Of a stretch of 64,000 nucleotides of DNA, positions 1 through 11,290 are shown piece after piece. The notes beneath the pieces were generated by a model. That model was not told the origin of the DNA, searched no databases, and was given only the letters and a program-made list of their open reading frames with translations. The position numbers and the translations under genes are program-made. Numbering within the stretch: position 1 is the first letter of the stretch; every line of letters starts with the position of its first letter. The stretch is from Heterotrichella gracilis (Eukaryota > Sar > Xanthophyceae > Tribonematales > Xanthonemataceae), in NCBI GenBank assembly GCA_032358255.1, contig JAULBX010028935.1:124001-188000 (forward strand), written 5' to 3'.

Positions 1-773
1 ACGCCTACTCCAGCCCTGCGCAGCCTGCCCGGCAAACGCTGGTGCCTGCGCGCGTGGACCTGGGAGCCTTTTCTGTGGGGCCAGCAGCTGCGCACGGCAG
101 CGGCGGGGTTGGGGGCATGCGCCGGTACGGTGGTGGGCATGATGCAGGCACTACCAGCAACACGCTGCCAGCGGCAACTGGGTTCCAGCGGCAAATACCG
201 GGAATGCAAAGCAGTCGCATGGGTGCTTTCCCAGCTGCCAACAGCCCGCAGGAGGTCCCAGCACACCAGCAGCAGTCGTGGCAGGGCATTGCTAACCATG
301 TCCAAGAAGGTGCGAACATGTGCACACTACCTCGTGATTGGCTTTGTCATGTTGCCATGCATGCGGCCGCATTGACCCGAGAATCGGATCTCTCAGTTGC
401 CTCAGGGAAAGACCTTGAAAGTGTGAAAAATACACATTATTATGCAGATTGTCATATTATCAAGATTCTCAATATTGCAGGATACTTACGTTGCAAATTG
501 CTGTGTGTACCAGGGCCAGCTAGTGCATATTACGGGGGGCAAGGGTACCAAGGGTACAGCGGGCCAGGGTACCAAGCGCCACCAGTGCAAACCGTGGCAT
601 CTCAGCTCTATCAGGCAGGGTATGGCGCCCGAGCTGGTCGGTACCACCCGCACATGCCACCGCATGCAGTGGCAGACTACGCCCCTGTCGAGAAGCCACA
701 CGTGTTGCCCCGCATTGCAGTCGGCCAGCCGTCGTACAGCAGCCAGGCGTTCAGTATCTACAGCGGACCTTGA
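1..773 (+). CDS. Gln/Gly/Tyr-rich protein, C-terminal part (5' end outside window)
   Basis: Two exons read in one frame: from the window edge to 309 and 514-773. The junction has a GT donor at 310, an AG acceptor at 512-513 and matching phase (GAA G / GG CCA). The reading frame ends in TGA at 771-773. The product is low-complexity: Gln, Pro, Ser and Gly in the first exon, then a stretch with repeated GYQGY/GYQ units and scattered tyrosines near the C-terminus. This composition is typical of prion-like tails of RNA-binding proteins, but no folded domain is visible in the part present, so the function is unknown. The first ATG in the window is not taken as the start because the frame is open back to base 3. 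Splice structure is fairly secure; identity is not. Confidence 0.6.
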   Translation, partial: AYSSPAQPARQTLVPARVDLGAFSVGPAAAHGSGGVGGMRRYGGGHDAGTTSNTLPAATGFQRQIPGMQSSRMGAFPAANSPQEVPAHQQQSWQGIANHVQEGANMCTLPRDWLCHVAMHAAALTRESDLSVASGKDLESVKNTHYYADCHIIKILNIAGYLRCKLLCVPGPASAYYGGQGYQGYSGPGYQAPPVQTVASQLYQAGYGARAGRYHPHMPPHAVADYAPVEKPHVLPRIAVGQPSYSSQAFSIYSGP

Positions 774-2761
774 TTGCCTCTTCGTGTACGGCCTGATGTG
801 TTGCGGTCCACCCTGAAGCTGCTGGTCTGGCATAGCTCAGGTGCATGGACGGCAAGCATCTTGCCACATTTTGCCAGAATTTCTCACCAAGCATTGGCTT
901 GGATCATGCTGGATTACCCATCCAGATATGGATATCCGCTGGCGTGGCATTGGGTCACTTGGGTGCAGGAGGGAGCAGCGCACGGCAGGTGGCTGATATT
1001 ATCGTATTACCTGTTGGTGCATGTTTTGCTTATCTCGACTTAGGCACTGTGCGGCTGGCTCGTGTATATACATAGGGCAGCGTGCCTCACCTGCCAGCAC
1101 ATTGGTGGTGTGCATTTTCTCGTGAGTGTTTTGTCATGTATCCACTATAGCATCCCCTCTTGGTTCCCAGCTTTCACGGTTACTACGCACAACCATTTTT
1201 CAGCATTTTTGTATTCCTGCAGCATTGCCTCTCTGCCAGTCAATAACGTTTCTGTTGCCCCTTCAATGAACCAGCCTGAGCTGGTTCTTGACTATCAAGG
1301 TTTTTGCCACTTGTTTTTCAAGGCAGTGGCACATGTCTTTTTGTTTTTGCTGTCATTGGTGCCCACTGTGGGGGCACTAGCGCGGGCGTATTGCAGTATG
1401 CGCTTGATTCGACCGGTGTTCTAATATATGATAGCTGATAGCGTTTGCTGGTCCGTTGGGTCCATGGCCAAAGCCGAGCTGTTGGCTAAAGTGCCAGGTA
1501 TCAACCAACACAACACATGAACTATCCCACGTCGGTGGCAGCATGGTAGCCTCAAGTGCTCAAGAACAGGTCCTGGGCCAAAAATGCTCTGACAATGTTG
1601 TGCCACTTGTACCATTGCAAAGCGATTCACCAGCTGGATGTTGAACGACTCTGGGAGTGAAGTGTCCATGGAAGTGTAATAATACCGTATATGTACATGG
1701 CACTCAAGGCACATGGGCTGACTTACTCCAGCAGGACCTCAAGTCGCGTGGGATCAATAGGTGGTTCAAACAGTGCCAGGAAAGAGCTGCGTGGCGCAGC
1801 AAATGCAAGACCGACTGCTAATCTGGCTGTATTGCTGGAATGCATGTAACTAACTCACTGACTAACTACTCCAAGGCAATAAGCCCATGACGGCTTGGAA
1901 CGCCTTCAAGTTGTCTGTTTGTGCATGGCATGCCTGGTGACATGCCTAGTTCCACAGCTTCAAGGCAATAAGCCGTGTTGATAGGACATGGTGATTATGC
2001 CACAATGATAGTATGCGAGCATGCGTACACACAGTGACGGGGTGGACGGTGCCAACTTGTAGTGAACAGCAACTGTTGCACGCCATGCCTTGACTGGATA
2101 AACACCAAACCCAGCCACTGGTGGCACCTAGCTGCACTGTGCAGCCTCTTAGCCTGGGTCCGCACCTTGGCCTATCAGTAGCACATCGACGTCACATAAC
2201 CAGCCAGCAGTTGTTACACGGTGTCATAGACAGCTGTCGTATAAGTTGTGGCATGCTGGCCACCAGTTGGTTTCCAAGACTGGCTTACAAAACCGCTTAT
2301 TTCTCGTCCAAGCAAGTTTGCTGCCACCCAGTTGCGGCATAGGTACCTTAAACCCTGTAACTAAGGAAATGGAAATTCATGTTACAAAACCTGGAAAACA
2401 ATAAAAGAGAGGACTGTCTTGGAAGCAGCCGGCAGCGTGGTGCCTGGCAGGCTGGTTGGCACTAGTCTCGCTGCTTTAAAAAAAAGCTGCAGACCATGTG
2501 TGACAAGTGACAAACAACCTAGAGCACTGTAGGTTGCTGAGAGAAGCATGGTGCGTGGCATAACGCAAAGATTCTGTTGTGTTCAGTGTCTGGTAACATG
2601 CTGTTTAGTGCAACACCTGAACAAGGTGCTTGCCTGTCTATTGGTACAGCTGACCACTAGCGTGTAGTGCTGCCATGTGCTGCCTTCAAACAAAAAGGAT
2701 GTTGCAACTACAAAGAGTGGAACTGGGGCTGCCGCTGGCCCCTCTGAAAACCTTGCAGCAG
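774..2761. other. Non-coding stretch between convergent genes
   Basis: About 2 kb between the stop of the Q/G/Y-rich gene (+) and the stop of RPB12 (-), so it should hold both 3' untranslated regions. No open frame here has splice support or a recognisable product. One copy of a dispersed repeat lies at 1818-1870. Confidence 0.5.
1818..1870 (+). repeat. Dispersed repeat R1, copy 1
   Basis: Shares the core GGAATGCATGTAACTAAC with 21087-21120 (same strand) and 28926-28970 (opposite strand). The copies at 1818 and 28926 also share the adjoining motif CTGGCTGTATTGCT. Probably a short interspersed or MITE-like element; the ends are not defined. Confidence 0.5.
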
Positions 2762-2932
2762 TCACCTAGCCTCGAATTGCACTACCCGCTTCGTCCTCTT
2801 CTTGTACAGTATCCGGTACCCACACTCTCTGCATCGGATGACGTCTCCAGGCTTGAGGGTGTTCTCTGAGCCGCAGTTACCGCACAGGTATTGCACGCCA
2901 GGGTTGGGGGTGTACTGGGCTGCGCTGTTCAT
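2762..2932 (-). CDS. RPB12: DNA-directed RNA polymerases I, II and III subunit RPABC4 (RPB12)
   Basis: Single-exon gene of 56 codons. The zinc-ribbon core is complete: two Cys pairs (CGNC and CREC) flank a short loop, followed by the near-invariant C-terminal stretch [13 protein letters not shown] and VQFEAR. This subunit is shared by all three nuclear RNA polymerases and helps hold the RPB3-RPB11 platform. An in-frame ATG at 2966-2968 would add 12 residues; the ATG at 2930-2932 is preferred because it gives the family's usual short N-terminus. The gene is divergent from LSF1, with about 390 bp between starts. The conserved C-terminus makes the identification firm. Confidence 0.95.
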   Translation of the reverse strand: MNSAAQYTPNPGVQYLCGNCGSENTLKPGDVIRCRECGYRILYKKRTKRVVQFEAR

Positions 2933-3320
2933 CGTGGCACCGCCTTTGCTCCCTACGCTGTGACTCAAGACTCGCGTGAGTCAAAGCCTCCTGCCGGTGC
3001 AAGTCACGGCGTGGAACAGAAGTTAAACAGCGACTGCATTGCTGGAGGTATTGGGCATTTCTTCTTCTTGAACGCATTTTTGTAATGCATGCATATGCGA
3101 TCCTCGTCTCGAGGCCGCCTACCGCCGAAGCCGCATATGTATGCGGTCGGCGGTTTTCGTTGTGGGCCAGAACTCCTTACACGATAAAATCCAATACAAG
3201 CAATGGAAAGCCGTGTTTGAAGGCTGACAACAACCCAATTCTGAGAAAAGGTGCTGCGTTGGGATAGCATAAAGAGCGGGTTCAATACGGTAGGCCGCAG
3301 GACACACGGATAGCGAGTGG
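2933..3320. promoter_or_regulatory. Bidirectional intergenic region, RPB12 / LSF1
   Basis: The 388 bp between the divergent start codons must contain both promoters. I see no convincing TATA box placed for either gene. The stretch around 3090-3150 contains several short self-complementary CGAGG/CGGCGG words. Function is inferred from position only. Confidence 0.4.
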
Positions 3321-6300
3321 ATGTTCCGTGGATGCTTCCATTGCAGCAACATGCAGCAGCTGCACTGTGAAAGGCTGGGCTCCAGCAGCGGCACCAGCTG
3401 TATTTCTCCTTGCATAGCCAGAACCAGACGAAGCTCTACCTGTTCCCCTTACTCAGCCCGTCAACTATGGTCCTCCCCGAAACCAGCTCCACGGCAGCAA
3501 GCTATTTATCGGACACATGCAACCAAGTAAGAGCTTGCATCACATCGGCCTTCCCTGGCTGACGAAAGCCCGTTTCTTTCATATGTGAAACTTTCGTCAC
3601 GGTTCAATTGAGCTCACAAGCGTGGAACAGCCAAGTTCCCAGCCACACACATATGCCTCCGACACATGCACACAGCCCACTTACAGCTTGCTCCACGCCA
3701 TCCCACCTGCAGGTCCGCACAAGGCAGGACCGTGCAACAAATCGCCACCGAGCTGAGCGGGAACGAATACGTCGTCGAACTGGACAAACCCCTGGGGCTG
3801 CACCTCTCGCCAGACCCCACAACTGGTGACGTAAGTAAGGCATTCACCTGGCCAGGTCGCCCAAGTGTCGGAAGTGCGGGCTTGCACAAAAAACCACGCA
3901 CGCATATACCTGCATCGCCCATGAACACTCATGTTAGATCTACTTTCACTGCTTGCATAGCTTGTGGCACACGTTGGAAACAGTGGCTGGTGAGTTGGGC
4001 TGAGGTGTGTCCCCTGTACATGCATTTCTCGCTAGAAAAGGCCTGGGACAAGGAAGCATATCCAGCAGTGGTATAAGGAATGCCAGGGCATAGTCGAGTG
4101 GCGCAAGCTGGTGCAACTGATTTCAATCACGGCAGTACACTGCCAGAGTACAGGTGGATTGCAAACAAAGCCAACCAAACTATGCCACTTGCACTTGCAG
4201 TTGGTGGTCCAGTCAATCGACAACGATGGGCCAGCAGCCAGGACGCGAGTGATCCAGGTATGTGTCCTGTGCACCTTGTTCCACCACTGCATGGCATGAC
4301 TGAACTCCTCTCAGCTTGCTTTGTACTGTATGCGATACCTTGCCGAAATTGGCAGCACATAAACCACCTGTGCCCACACTAGAGCGCCTCCAAACCCCAT
4401 CCCTCCAGTGGCGTGTTCCCAGATCAGTGCACATAGGGCACACCCAAACCCTAAACCCTACACCCTCACCACCCAGGTTGGCGACAAGGTAAAGATGGTG
4501 AGCGCGGTGTTTGGCAGCGGCATGTGGAGGTGCACCGACTGGAAGCGGGCCATGTGGGCGCTCAAGTCACGCGCAGGGCAGGTGGGTTTGTATGCAATAC
4601 CATGCTGGAATTAGCAGCCCATATAGATACCACTAGTCTAGGATTCACCCTAGCTACCATGCATGGGCAGGCCTGAACCCTGAACCCTACCATGGCCTCC
4701 TCCTGCCAGCAAGGTGGTTCTAGTTGCAAGTCAAGTGACGCCATTTGGAACATCACCAATGTATTGAAATGTAGCATTTTCCCCCAGGTGAGGCTGGTAC
4801 TGGAGCGGGGCATGGCCACCTTGTCAGGCTCACACACCATCCCAGGCAAGATGGGGTGCGCGGGGATGGAGCGCCAACAGGACCACCCCTGGGGTGCAGG
4901 CCCGGTGGCCCCCGGCAGGACGCTCACCGCCTCCTTCCACCATGCGCGCGTTGCATCGGTGAGTAAAAATTCCCCCATTTTCGAGTGAATTTTCACTTTA
5001 AAGTAGCTGTCATGATTGCGCATACCGATGCATCGATGCGCATACCGATGCATGATTGCGCATACCGATGCATTTTCTGGACTAGCAGCAGGTTGCTGCA
5101 TCCCCAGGCAGCAGAAAGCGTCAGTGTGTTCACCACCGGTCAATAGCCACCTAGCACTCGGATACACAACCGGGGGATCACCAGCGTGTCCCACACCACC
5201 CCTCGGCAAGCCGCGCGCGCAGCCGACCAACACTGCAGCGCCGACGCATGCCCTACACCCTACACCCTGAACCCCAACATGGCTGTTGCGTGCACCACAT
5301 GCTTCTGTCCTACACTCAAAACCCTGAATCATGTCCTTCACCCTAGACCCTACACCGTGTCCTTCCTGCGCAGCCGTGGACTACCAGCACGCCCCACCAG
5401 CGACCCACCCCCCCCCGGGATGCCGCGCGCGCAGCCACCGGCCAGCTCCTACAGCGCCAGCTGCTGGAATTCAGCCAATCACCCCCCATCACCATCCCCC
5501 TGGCACAGCCCGTGGTGGAGGTGGCTGTCCCAACCCCTCCTGAGGAGCAGGGTGTGGGGGCTGGGGCGGTGGGGGTTGGGGGGGGCGCATTAAACGCCGC
5601 GGGGACCATGTCAAATGCGGTGCCATTTGCGACGGACGCCGAGCCGGTGTTGGGCCCCCGGCCGGTGCATGTGACCTTCCGGGGTCCCCAGGGGGGGAAA
5701 TTCCAGTCCCCGTCCCAGGTGCATGTGCTGCTCCCCTGGCTCATGGTCACCTCTGGCAAGCTAGGTGAGGGTGGGTGGCGGGGGGGTTGGTGGGATGGTG
5801 GGGGCTGTGGTGGGGTGCTGGTGTAGTTGTTGGCGGGGTGGGGGCCGTGTGGACGCCTGTGTTCACCATTTTGTGAAGGTCCCCCAGCTCATGGAGGGTT
5901 GCGGGGGACCCTTAGGTGCACATATGTAACGGTGTGAATTGTGTATCATTTGAGGGGTTTCAAAGGCTTTGTACACGCCAGGTTGAGGTATGCACTGAGG
6001 CCCTCTGAGAAGTCGAGGGCCTTGGTGCAGACCCCTCCCAGCGCTGACAAATAACCCGCACTTGTGCCTTTTGTCTCTACCAGATAGTATGCAATATACA
6101 TACCTTACCATTACATGCGTGCCCTCGGAGCAAGGGTAATCAGATAATACCGGGTCCTATTAGCTTATTATTATCTTATTACCCTTGCCCGGAGGGATGC
6201 CTCCACCGACAGTAGCCAAACTCCAGACATATCTGTCCAACACAATACGCTGCCTGGTGCCAGCCCAAAAGATACCAGTGAGGGACAATACACAATAAAC

Positions 6301-9055
6301 GTAGTTGTATTTCATCTGCTTGCTCTTGCATTCGCATAAACATATTTTACCTGCCACCAACTCGTCCATACAGCTCCCCACAGGTGTCAAGGAGATGGAG
6401 CACCTAGCCACCCTAAACCCTGAACCCTAAACCCCACCACCCACAGGCGTGAAGGAGATGGAGCACCTCGCCAGCCACCACGCCCTCAACTCGGTGCTGC
6501 AGCTGGACCTGGTGACGTGCCTGGGAGGGGGGGTGAAGCTGTCGCGCCCGGTGCGGTCGGTGCACGGCCGAAGGGGGCCGCGCAACTCGGTCATAGTGGC
6601 GGCGGCAGGGCTGCACAGGCTGCTGCACAGGTGGGGGTTGGGGATGGGGATGGGGCATGCAATCAGGGGGAAACGATGCAGTATGCAAAATTGTGGAATT
6701 CGAAACCAACTACATGGAAGCGGGGCAATGCGAGTGATAAAATTGTGCACGGGCGGCGGGTCATGAAACGCGGTCATAGTGGCGGCTGCGGGGCTGCACT
6801 GGTTGCTGCACAGGTGGATGGGGATTTCACGTGCATGGCATAACCTGCGGGGATGGGGATGGGGCATGCATGTCATGCATCGGAAATATATGCGAGGCGA
6901 TGAGAAAGGCGGAATCCGTTTTTTGAAGATGTGCAAAAGTGGTAACATACCGAAATGGTGCTTGGTGCACGGCCGGAGGGTGCTGTGCAACTGGGTCAAA
7001 GGGGTGGTGGCGGGGCTGCACAGGTGGGGGCCGGGGGATGGGTGGGTGTTGGCGCATTCATTGTGCTGCTGCGCTGTACGGTAGCCGATTGCATTGTAGT
7101 TGCAGTGGCAAAAAATTTGAAACCCTAATCGGTATCCTACACTCTGTCCCACATCAAAGGTTTCAAACTCACATGGCGCGTACCATACTCTCCACCTCCC
7201 ACCACCCACCTCACCCTCCACACACCCCACCCCCCACAGGCGCGGCGGCATCAGTGAAGAGGAGGACGGGCACTGCCTGCTGCTACAGGTGGGTACAGGT
7301 GTTTAGGGTGTAGGGTTTAGGCCTAGCCCTAGGAAGGTTTGACTTGGCTGCAAAACGTGTGGTGGTGTTTGGGTGGGCACTGTTTGTGACGTAATCTGCC
7401 ATTATGCTGTGCAGTGGCTCGTGTGCTTCTGCCCTGTTTCTTGTGGTGTGTAGGGTTTAGGGTTTAGGGTTTAGCACCTGTCCGCATATCTGTCTTTGCA
7501 GTGGTACGACCAGGTGCCCCTAGAGGGTAGGCGCTGCAAAACAGTTTTAAGCCAGCGAACCATCTGAAACGAACCCCAAATATCCCAGCTAATCATCCAG
7601 CTGATCATCTCAAATTGCCAAATCCCCGCAGGTTGACCCCGGCATGGACATGCAGGTGGCCACTGTCCTGTCTGCCTACCTGCACTGGTACCACTCGGTC
7701 CCCCTGGAGGAGGCGCTGCGCAGCGTGGCTGTGGCGGTGGGGAGTGTGGGGGACGAGCGGGTGATCGCGGGGGCGAGCGCAGACCTCCTGAGGCTTGCGG
7801 GGGAGCGCCAATGCAAGGTGGGGTTGGTGAGGGTGTGGGGGGGAGTGAGGGGCGGGACATATAGAGCGTGTGACAGGGGGAATTGAGTTATAGAGGCTGG
7901 TGAGTGGGGAGTGGTAATTTGGTTTTAGTGGGGAGTGGGGGGAACGAACGGGTGATTTCGGGGGCAAGTGCGGATCGCTTGAGGCTGGCAGGAGAGCGGC
8001 AATCTAAGGTGGGGGGCGGGGTGTTTATGGTGTCTGTTTGTGACGGTGTGGGGGATAATTGTGCATTTTCTGGGATGAAGAGGGAGGGGGGCTAATCTGG
8101 GGGCAAGTAGAGGGGAGTAGGGGATTTTGAGGGCGCCTAAGGGGCGTACATGAAAAAGTGCTCGGGAGGTCGGCGCCGGGGAGGCGCTGGGGAGGTAGGC
8201 GATTTTGAGGGCGCCTAAAGGGCGCCTAAGAGGAGTACATGAAAAGGCTGCTTATTTCAATGTACACCCGAATTTATAAATGTAAGGGGGATATCCCCTT
8301 CCTGCTGTGCAATTACCCACCCCTGCCTCTCCCCCCACTTTACAGGTGAAGGTGGTGTGGCGGTATGGCGGCCGCGCGGTGTTCCTATCAGGCGATGCTG
8401 TGGGTGGGTGGGACACAGCCATGCCGATGAGCCAAGAGGGCAGGCAGCACGGGGTGGAGCTGTGGGTGAGTGGATGGGTGGTTGATGTGGGTGTGGGTGT
8501 GAGTGTGGGTGTGGGTGTGGGTGTGGGTGTGGGTGTTTGTGGGTGTGGGTGTGTGCCTTCCGCGCGTTTCGCCCCAGGGAGGTATTGCTTCTCTCAGGCA
8601 TATCTGCGGTTGGATGGGATGCAGTCATGCTGATGAGCCAAGGGGGCAGGCAGCAAGCAATTCTTCCATTTAAATGACCGAAACTTTCCGCTTGTTTCAA
8701 GTCCTGGTAGTAGTAAATCATAATAGAAAGAATGGAAGATTGTCACCGCAGTGATTGCAGGGCGCGCCTGCTCTGAACGCAACAATCACCTTGCTTGACT
8801 GCATCCTTTCAAATACTGATACATCTCCACCTGTTGCAGGGCCTGGCCCCCGGCACCTACCACTACAAGTTCATCGTGGACGGCAAGTGGGTGGTGGATG
8901 TGGCGGCACCCAGCGAGTCAGACAGCACCGGCAACCTCAACAACCTTGTCCAGGTCCCGCACCCCCGCCCCCTGCCCTTGTCTGGCCCAGATCAGATTGC
9001 GCTTGCAAGGCTGGAGGCAAGGCGCCTGGCGCTGGAACTCAAGCTTGGGCTGTGA
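3321..9055 (+). CDS. LSF1: LSF1-like phosphoglucan phosphatase homologue (PDZ + DSP-like + CBM48), plastidial
   Basis: Eleven exons: 3321-3526, 3713-3830, 4201-4257, 4477-4581, 4788-4958, 5374-5764, 6447-6630, 7240-7288, 7632-7817, 8346-8465, 8840-9055. All junctions are GT-AG and phases match, giving 600 codons; as I recall, Arabidopsis LSF1 is about 590. Exon 1 is Ser/Arg/Cys-rich and acid-poor, like a chloroplast transit peptide. Exons 2-4 encode a PDZ-like domain (LDKPLGLHLSP, GD, VGDKVKMVSAVFG). Exons 7-9 encode a dual-specificity-phosphatase-like fold (VLSAYLHW matches the helix after the catalytic loop). Exons 10-11 encode a CBM48 glucan-binding module (YHYKFIVDGKW, NLNNLVQV). The catalytic CX5R loop is degenerate: HC is followed by LLLQVDPGMD with no Arg. 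Land-plant LSF1 is reported to act as a non-catalytic, beta-amylase-binding scaffold on starch granules, which fits. Many introns carry decayed copies of the neighbouring exon. Confidence 0.88.
5017..5073 (+). repeat. 20-bp tandem repeat, three copies
   Basis: The unit GCGCATACCGATGCAT plus four variable bases is repeated three times with a 20-bp period, inside LSF1 intron 5. Confidence 0.8.
6121..6197. repeat. Palindromic mini-element, family A, copy 1
   Basis: Imperfect inverted repeat. The left arm (6121-6149) and right arm (about 6168-6197) pair through GCCCTC-GG-GCAAGGGTAAT-AGATAATA, around an A/T-rich loop. The same arms occur at 63879-63943. Lies in LSF1 intron 6. The size and shape suggest a tiny MITE or introner-like element. 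Confidence 0.6.
6382..6416 (+). repeat. Partial copy of the LSF1 exon 7 start, with its 3' splice site
   Basis: CACAGG + TGTCAAGGAGATGGAGCACCT closely matches the true exon 7 start at 6441-6473. Both are followed or separated by CCCTAAACCCTGAACC. The copy lies about 66 bp upstream and would be a competing acceptor. Confidence 0.7.
6735..7045 (+). repeat. Two decayed copies of the LSF1 exon 7 end, with its 5' splice site
   Basis: Copies at about 6744-6829 and 6960-7035 repeat the exon 7 stretch GTGCACGGCCG...GTGGCGG.GGGCTGCACAGGTGG, including the exon/intron border. They lie in intron 7 downstream of the original (6550-6637) and no longer keep one open frame. Confidence 0.7.
7300..7475 (+). 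repeat. Degenerate TTTAGGG clusters in LSF1 intron 8
   Basis: GTTTAGGGTGTAGGGTTTAGG at about 7300-7321 follows the exon 8 donor. A cleaner GTAGGGTTTAGGGTTTAGGG run lies at about 7450-7473. The second lies before a pseudo-exon acceptor, so it does not fit the donor-side polarity seen elsewhere. Confidence 0.75.
7502..7544 (+). repeat. Pseudo-exon fragment copied from the middle of LSF1 exon 9
   Basis: Just after an AG it encodes WYDQVPLEG, resembling HWYHSVPLEEAL of exon 9 (about 7681-7717), and ends in a GT. Including it would break the phase, so it is treated as a decayed copy. Confidence 0.6.
7926..8012 (+). repeat. Copy of the LSF1 exon 9 end, with its donor region
   Basis: Encodes ERVISGASADRLRLAGERQ followed by a GT, against ERVIAGASADLLRLAGERQ at the true exon end (7755-7817). 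About 180 bp downstream of the original and still open in that frame. One of the best-preserved copies in the window. Confidence 0.8.
8105..8245 (+). repeat. Direct tandem duplication in LSF1 intron 9
   Basis: GATTTTGAGGGCGCCTAA occurs at about 8122 and 8206, each followed by GGCGnnTA...GTACATGAAAA. The unit is about 84 bp. Non-coding. Confidence 0.7.
8466..8556 (+). repeat. GGGTGT microsatellite directly after the exon 10 donor
   Basis: Runs of GTGGGTGTGGGTGT begin within about 20 bp of the LSF1 exon 10 5' splice site and continue for about 70 bp. Confidence 0.85.
8590..8655 (+). repeat. Copy of LSF1 exon 10 interior
   Basis: CTCAGGC...GGTTGG.TGGGATGCAGTCATGCTGATGAGCCAAGGGGGCAGGCAGCA closely follows exon 10 at 8386-8450. 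Frame shifted relative to the original; lies in intron 10. Confidence 0.75.
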
Positions 9056-9087
9056 TGGGCCAGTGGTCGGGGGTGTTGAATAAGGGG

Positions 9088-9430
9088 GGAAATGTGGCAG
9101 GAGGCGAGACGGGGAGGTGCAGGCGACCTCAACAACCTGGTGCAGGTGCCTCCCCCCCGCCCCCCTCCGGCCCCTCCCCTTGTCAGATGCAGACCAGGTG
9201 GGGTTGGCAAGGCTAGAGGCAAGGCGCCTGGCGCTGGAGTCAAGCTGGGGCTGTGGTGGGCCACTGGTTGGGCGTCTTGAAGCAGAGGGGAAATGCGGCG
9301 GGAGGCGAGACTGGGACGCTCTGGCAACCTCAGCAATGCGGTGAAAGGTGCCGCTTCCCTTGTCGGGTCTGATAGTGCTGGCAAGGCTGGAAGCAAGGCG
9401 CCTGCTGGAAACCAAGCTGGGGCTGTGAGG
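9088..9430 (+). repeat. Two tandem copies of the LSF1 terminal exon, past the stop codon
   Basis: Copy 1 (about 9100-9256) repeats GACCTCAACAACCTGGTGCAG...GGCTAGAGGCAAGGCGCCTGGCG...CTGTG. Copy 2 (about 9310-9430) is more decayed but keeps GGCAAGGCTGGAAGCAAGGCGCC. Both lie 3' of the true terminal exon (8840-9055) with a period near 190 bp, so they fall in the 3' UTR or intergenic DNA. Confidence 0.8.
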
Positions 9431-11290
9431 GAGGTGGTGTAGTGTGTGCGCGGGGGCAGCGGGCGGGTGCCGGTGGCTGGCACCCACAGGACGGGGAGCT
9501 GTTGCTCTGCTGGAAGGCCGGGGTGGGTGGAGGAAATTGGAGGGCATTTTTTGCGATGCGTTATGTATTCTTAACAAGGGGAGAAGATGCATCCAAAATA
9601 CACTTTTCTGGAATTCAAGGACATCTATCTGAATTTTCAGATAGACATCTGGGAAATCTGAACTGGTATTAATCGGTCAGGGCAGCTGGTTTGGTTTTAC
9701 TGCCTCGTCGCATTGCACATGCACTGGCGGGATATTTCTAATCGAACAAATTGTGTGGTATAGTGTATCTGGGGAGTGGCAATGCTTAAATGGTGATCAA
9801 ATTGGCGATCAAGCAATCTTTGGGGCAAGGTCTGTATGCAAGAGGAGTGAACAAATTGTATCAGTGTGGGTGCAGGGATGCAAGGTCTGTGCACTAAATT
9901 TTCAATTTTATCAAAATTTTCGCTTTCCCTGTTGCATGGGAGAGGCAGCCAGGGGTCTGAATGGGACGTGGAATGAATTTGGATTATGGCCAGTATTGGA
10001 ATTTGGCAGTTTTGAATCCGGCAGGAATGTGCAGCGTTTTTGGGTCTTGTTTTTGGCTGACACCCTCAATCACAGCAGTGGTAATGTGTGGGTGGGTGGG
10101 GGGCGGTATTGTTTGTGCATGTGTGGGTGGGTGGGTAGGAGGGTGGGAGGAATGTGCAGCATTTTTTTGCCGTTTTTTTGTTGGCCAGTTCAGGCTGCAG
10201 TCTGAAATCGTGATGGGTGGGAGGGGCAGTATACCAAAAGTTGAGTGAGGAAGAAGGGGGTTGTGTGGGGAGTGGGGGGTTATGGTGCAAGTGTGCACCA
10301 GTTGTTAGGTCCAATCGTCAATGCGTGTTCTTGCTTTGCAATCAGAGGCTGGACCAGTTTTCAACAACGATTTTGTTATTATTCTTTCAGCATGGTTTTC
10401 CTTCCCGTGCCTGTATGGCTGCGGCACCCGCACCACTCGCACATGCATTGTTGGGATATCTACTGCAGCACTTTACTGGACTCTGGGGAATGCCATATGG
10501 ATGCAGAGTTTGGAAATTCAGAGTTTTTCAAGACAAGCAGTGCTCACTCTCGTATGCTGTCACTCTGTTGTAGCCTAGCACATGTTTTCATGCAATTCAA
10601 GTTTTCTTATACCTGCATGCAATTAGAGATTCAGATCTGTCGCAACATCGCTTGCAGGCAATCCGCAAGATTGGTTGGGGTGGTCAACTAATTTATAGTA
10701 TTGATACCGGTGATCACCGGTTGCCTAGTTCGTATGTAGAGTAGGGGATTGTAGCTCTGTTATAACCCAGGAGGACCTATCTGACGCTGTGAAAATGGCA
10801 TTCTTTTAGTAACTACTGTTGGCATTCAAGCATTTCAGCAGCAGCAGCCGATGCAAGCAGCAATGACTAGTGTGTGCATATACTGCTATTGTAACAAAGC
10901 TGTACAGTTGACGTCATTTGAGCAGCGTTGGTTGGACATTGTCAAGCCTGTGATTATTGGCAACACGCTGTCCCCAAACCCTACACCCAACTGGCCCATT
11001 CCCAGCATCCAACCCCCACCCCCCTCGCCCAGGCCAGGATCACCATCACACCTCCAGCATTCACCATGATACCACATGGTGCATGCATCGCCTCCCAAGT
11101 TGGCTACAACCCCCCACCTTCAATAAGGTGATAGCATGTGCATGTGGCCACCAGAACAGAAAAGAAAGCCAACAAATGCCAAAGGCGGCGTAATTGAGGA
11201 GGCATACAGCTACGCATATCTCTCAAGTCAATCAGGACAAGTCTCTCAAAAAGATTCCCCCCCGCCCCCCCGCCCCCCCCCCCTTCAGGT
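9431..11290. other. Non-coding stretch between convergent genes
   Basis: Lies between the 3' ends of LSF1 (+) and the Nudix-like coding region (-). It has A/T-rich and GTGGG-rich patches. No open frame has splice support or a recognisable product. Confidence 0.5.

Noticed and set aside
7502-7527. Extra LSF1 exon encoding WYDQVPLEG
   Set aside because: It breaks the reading phase and is explained as a copy of exon 9 sequence.
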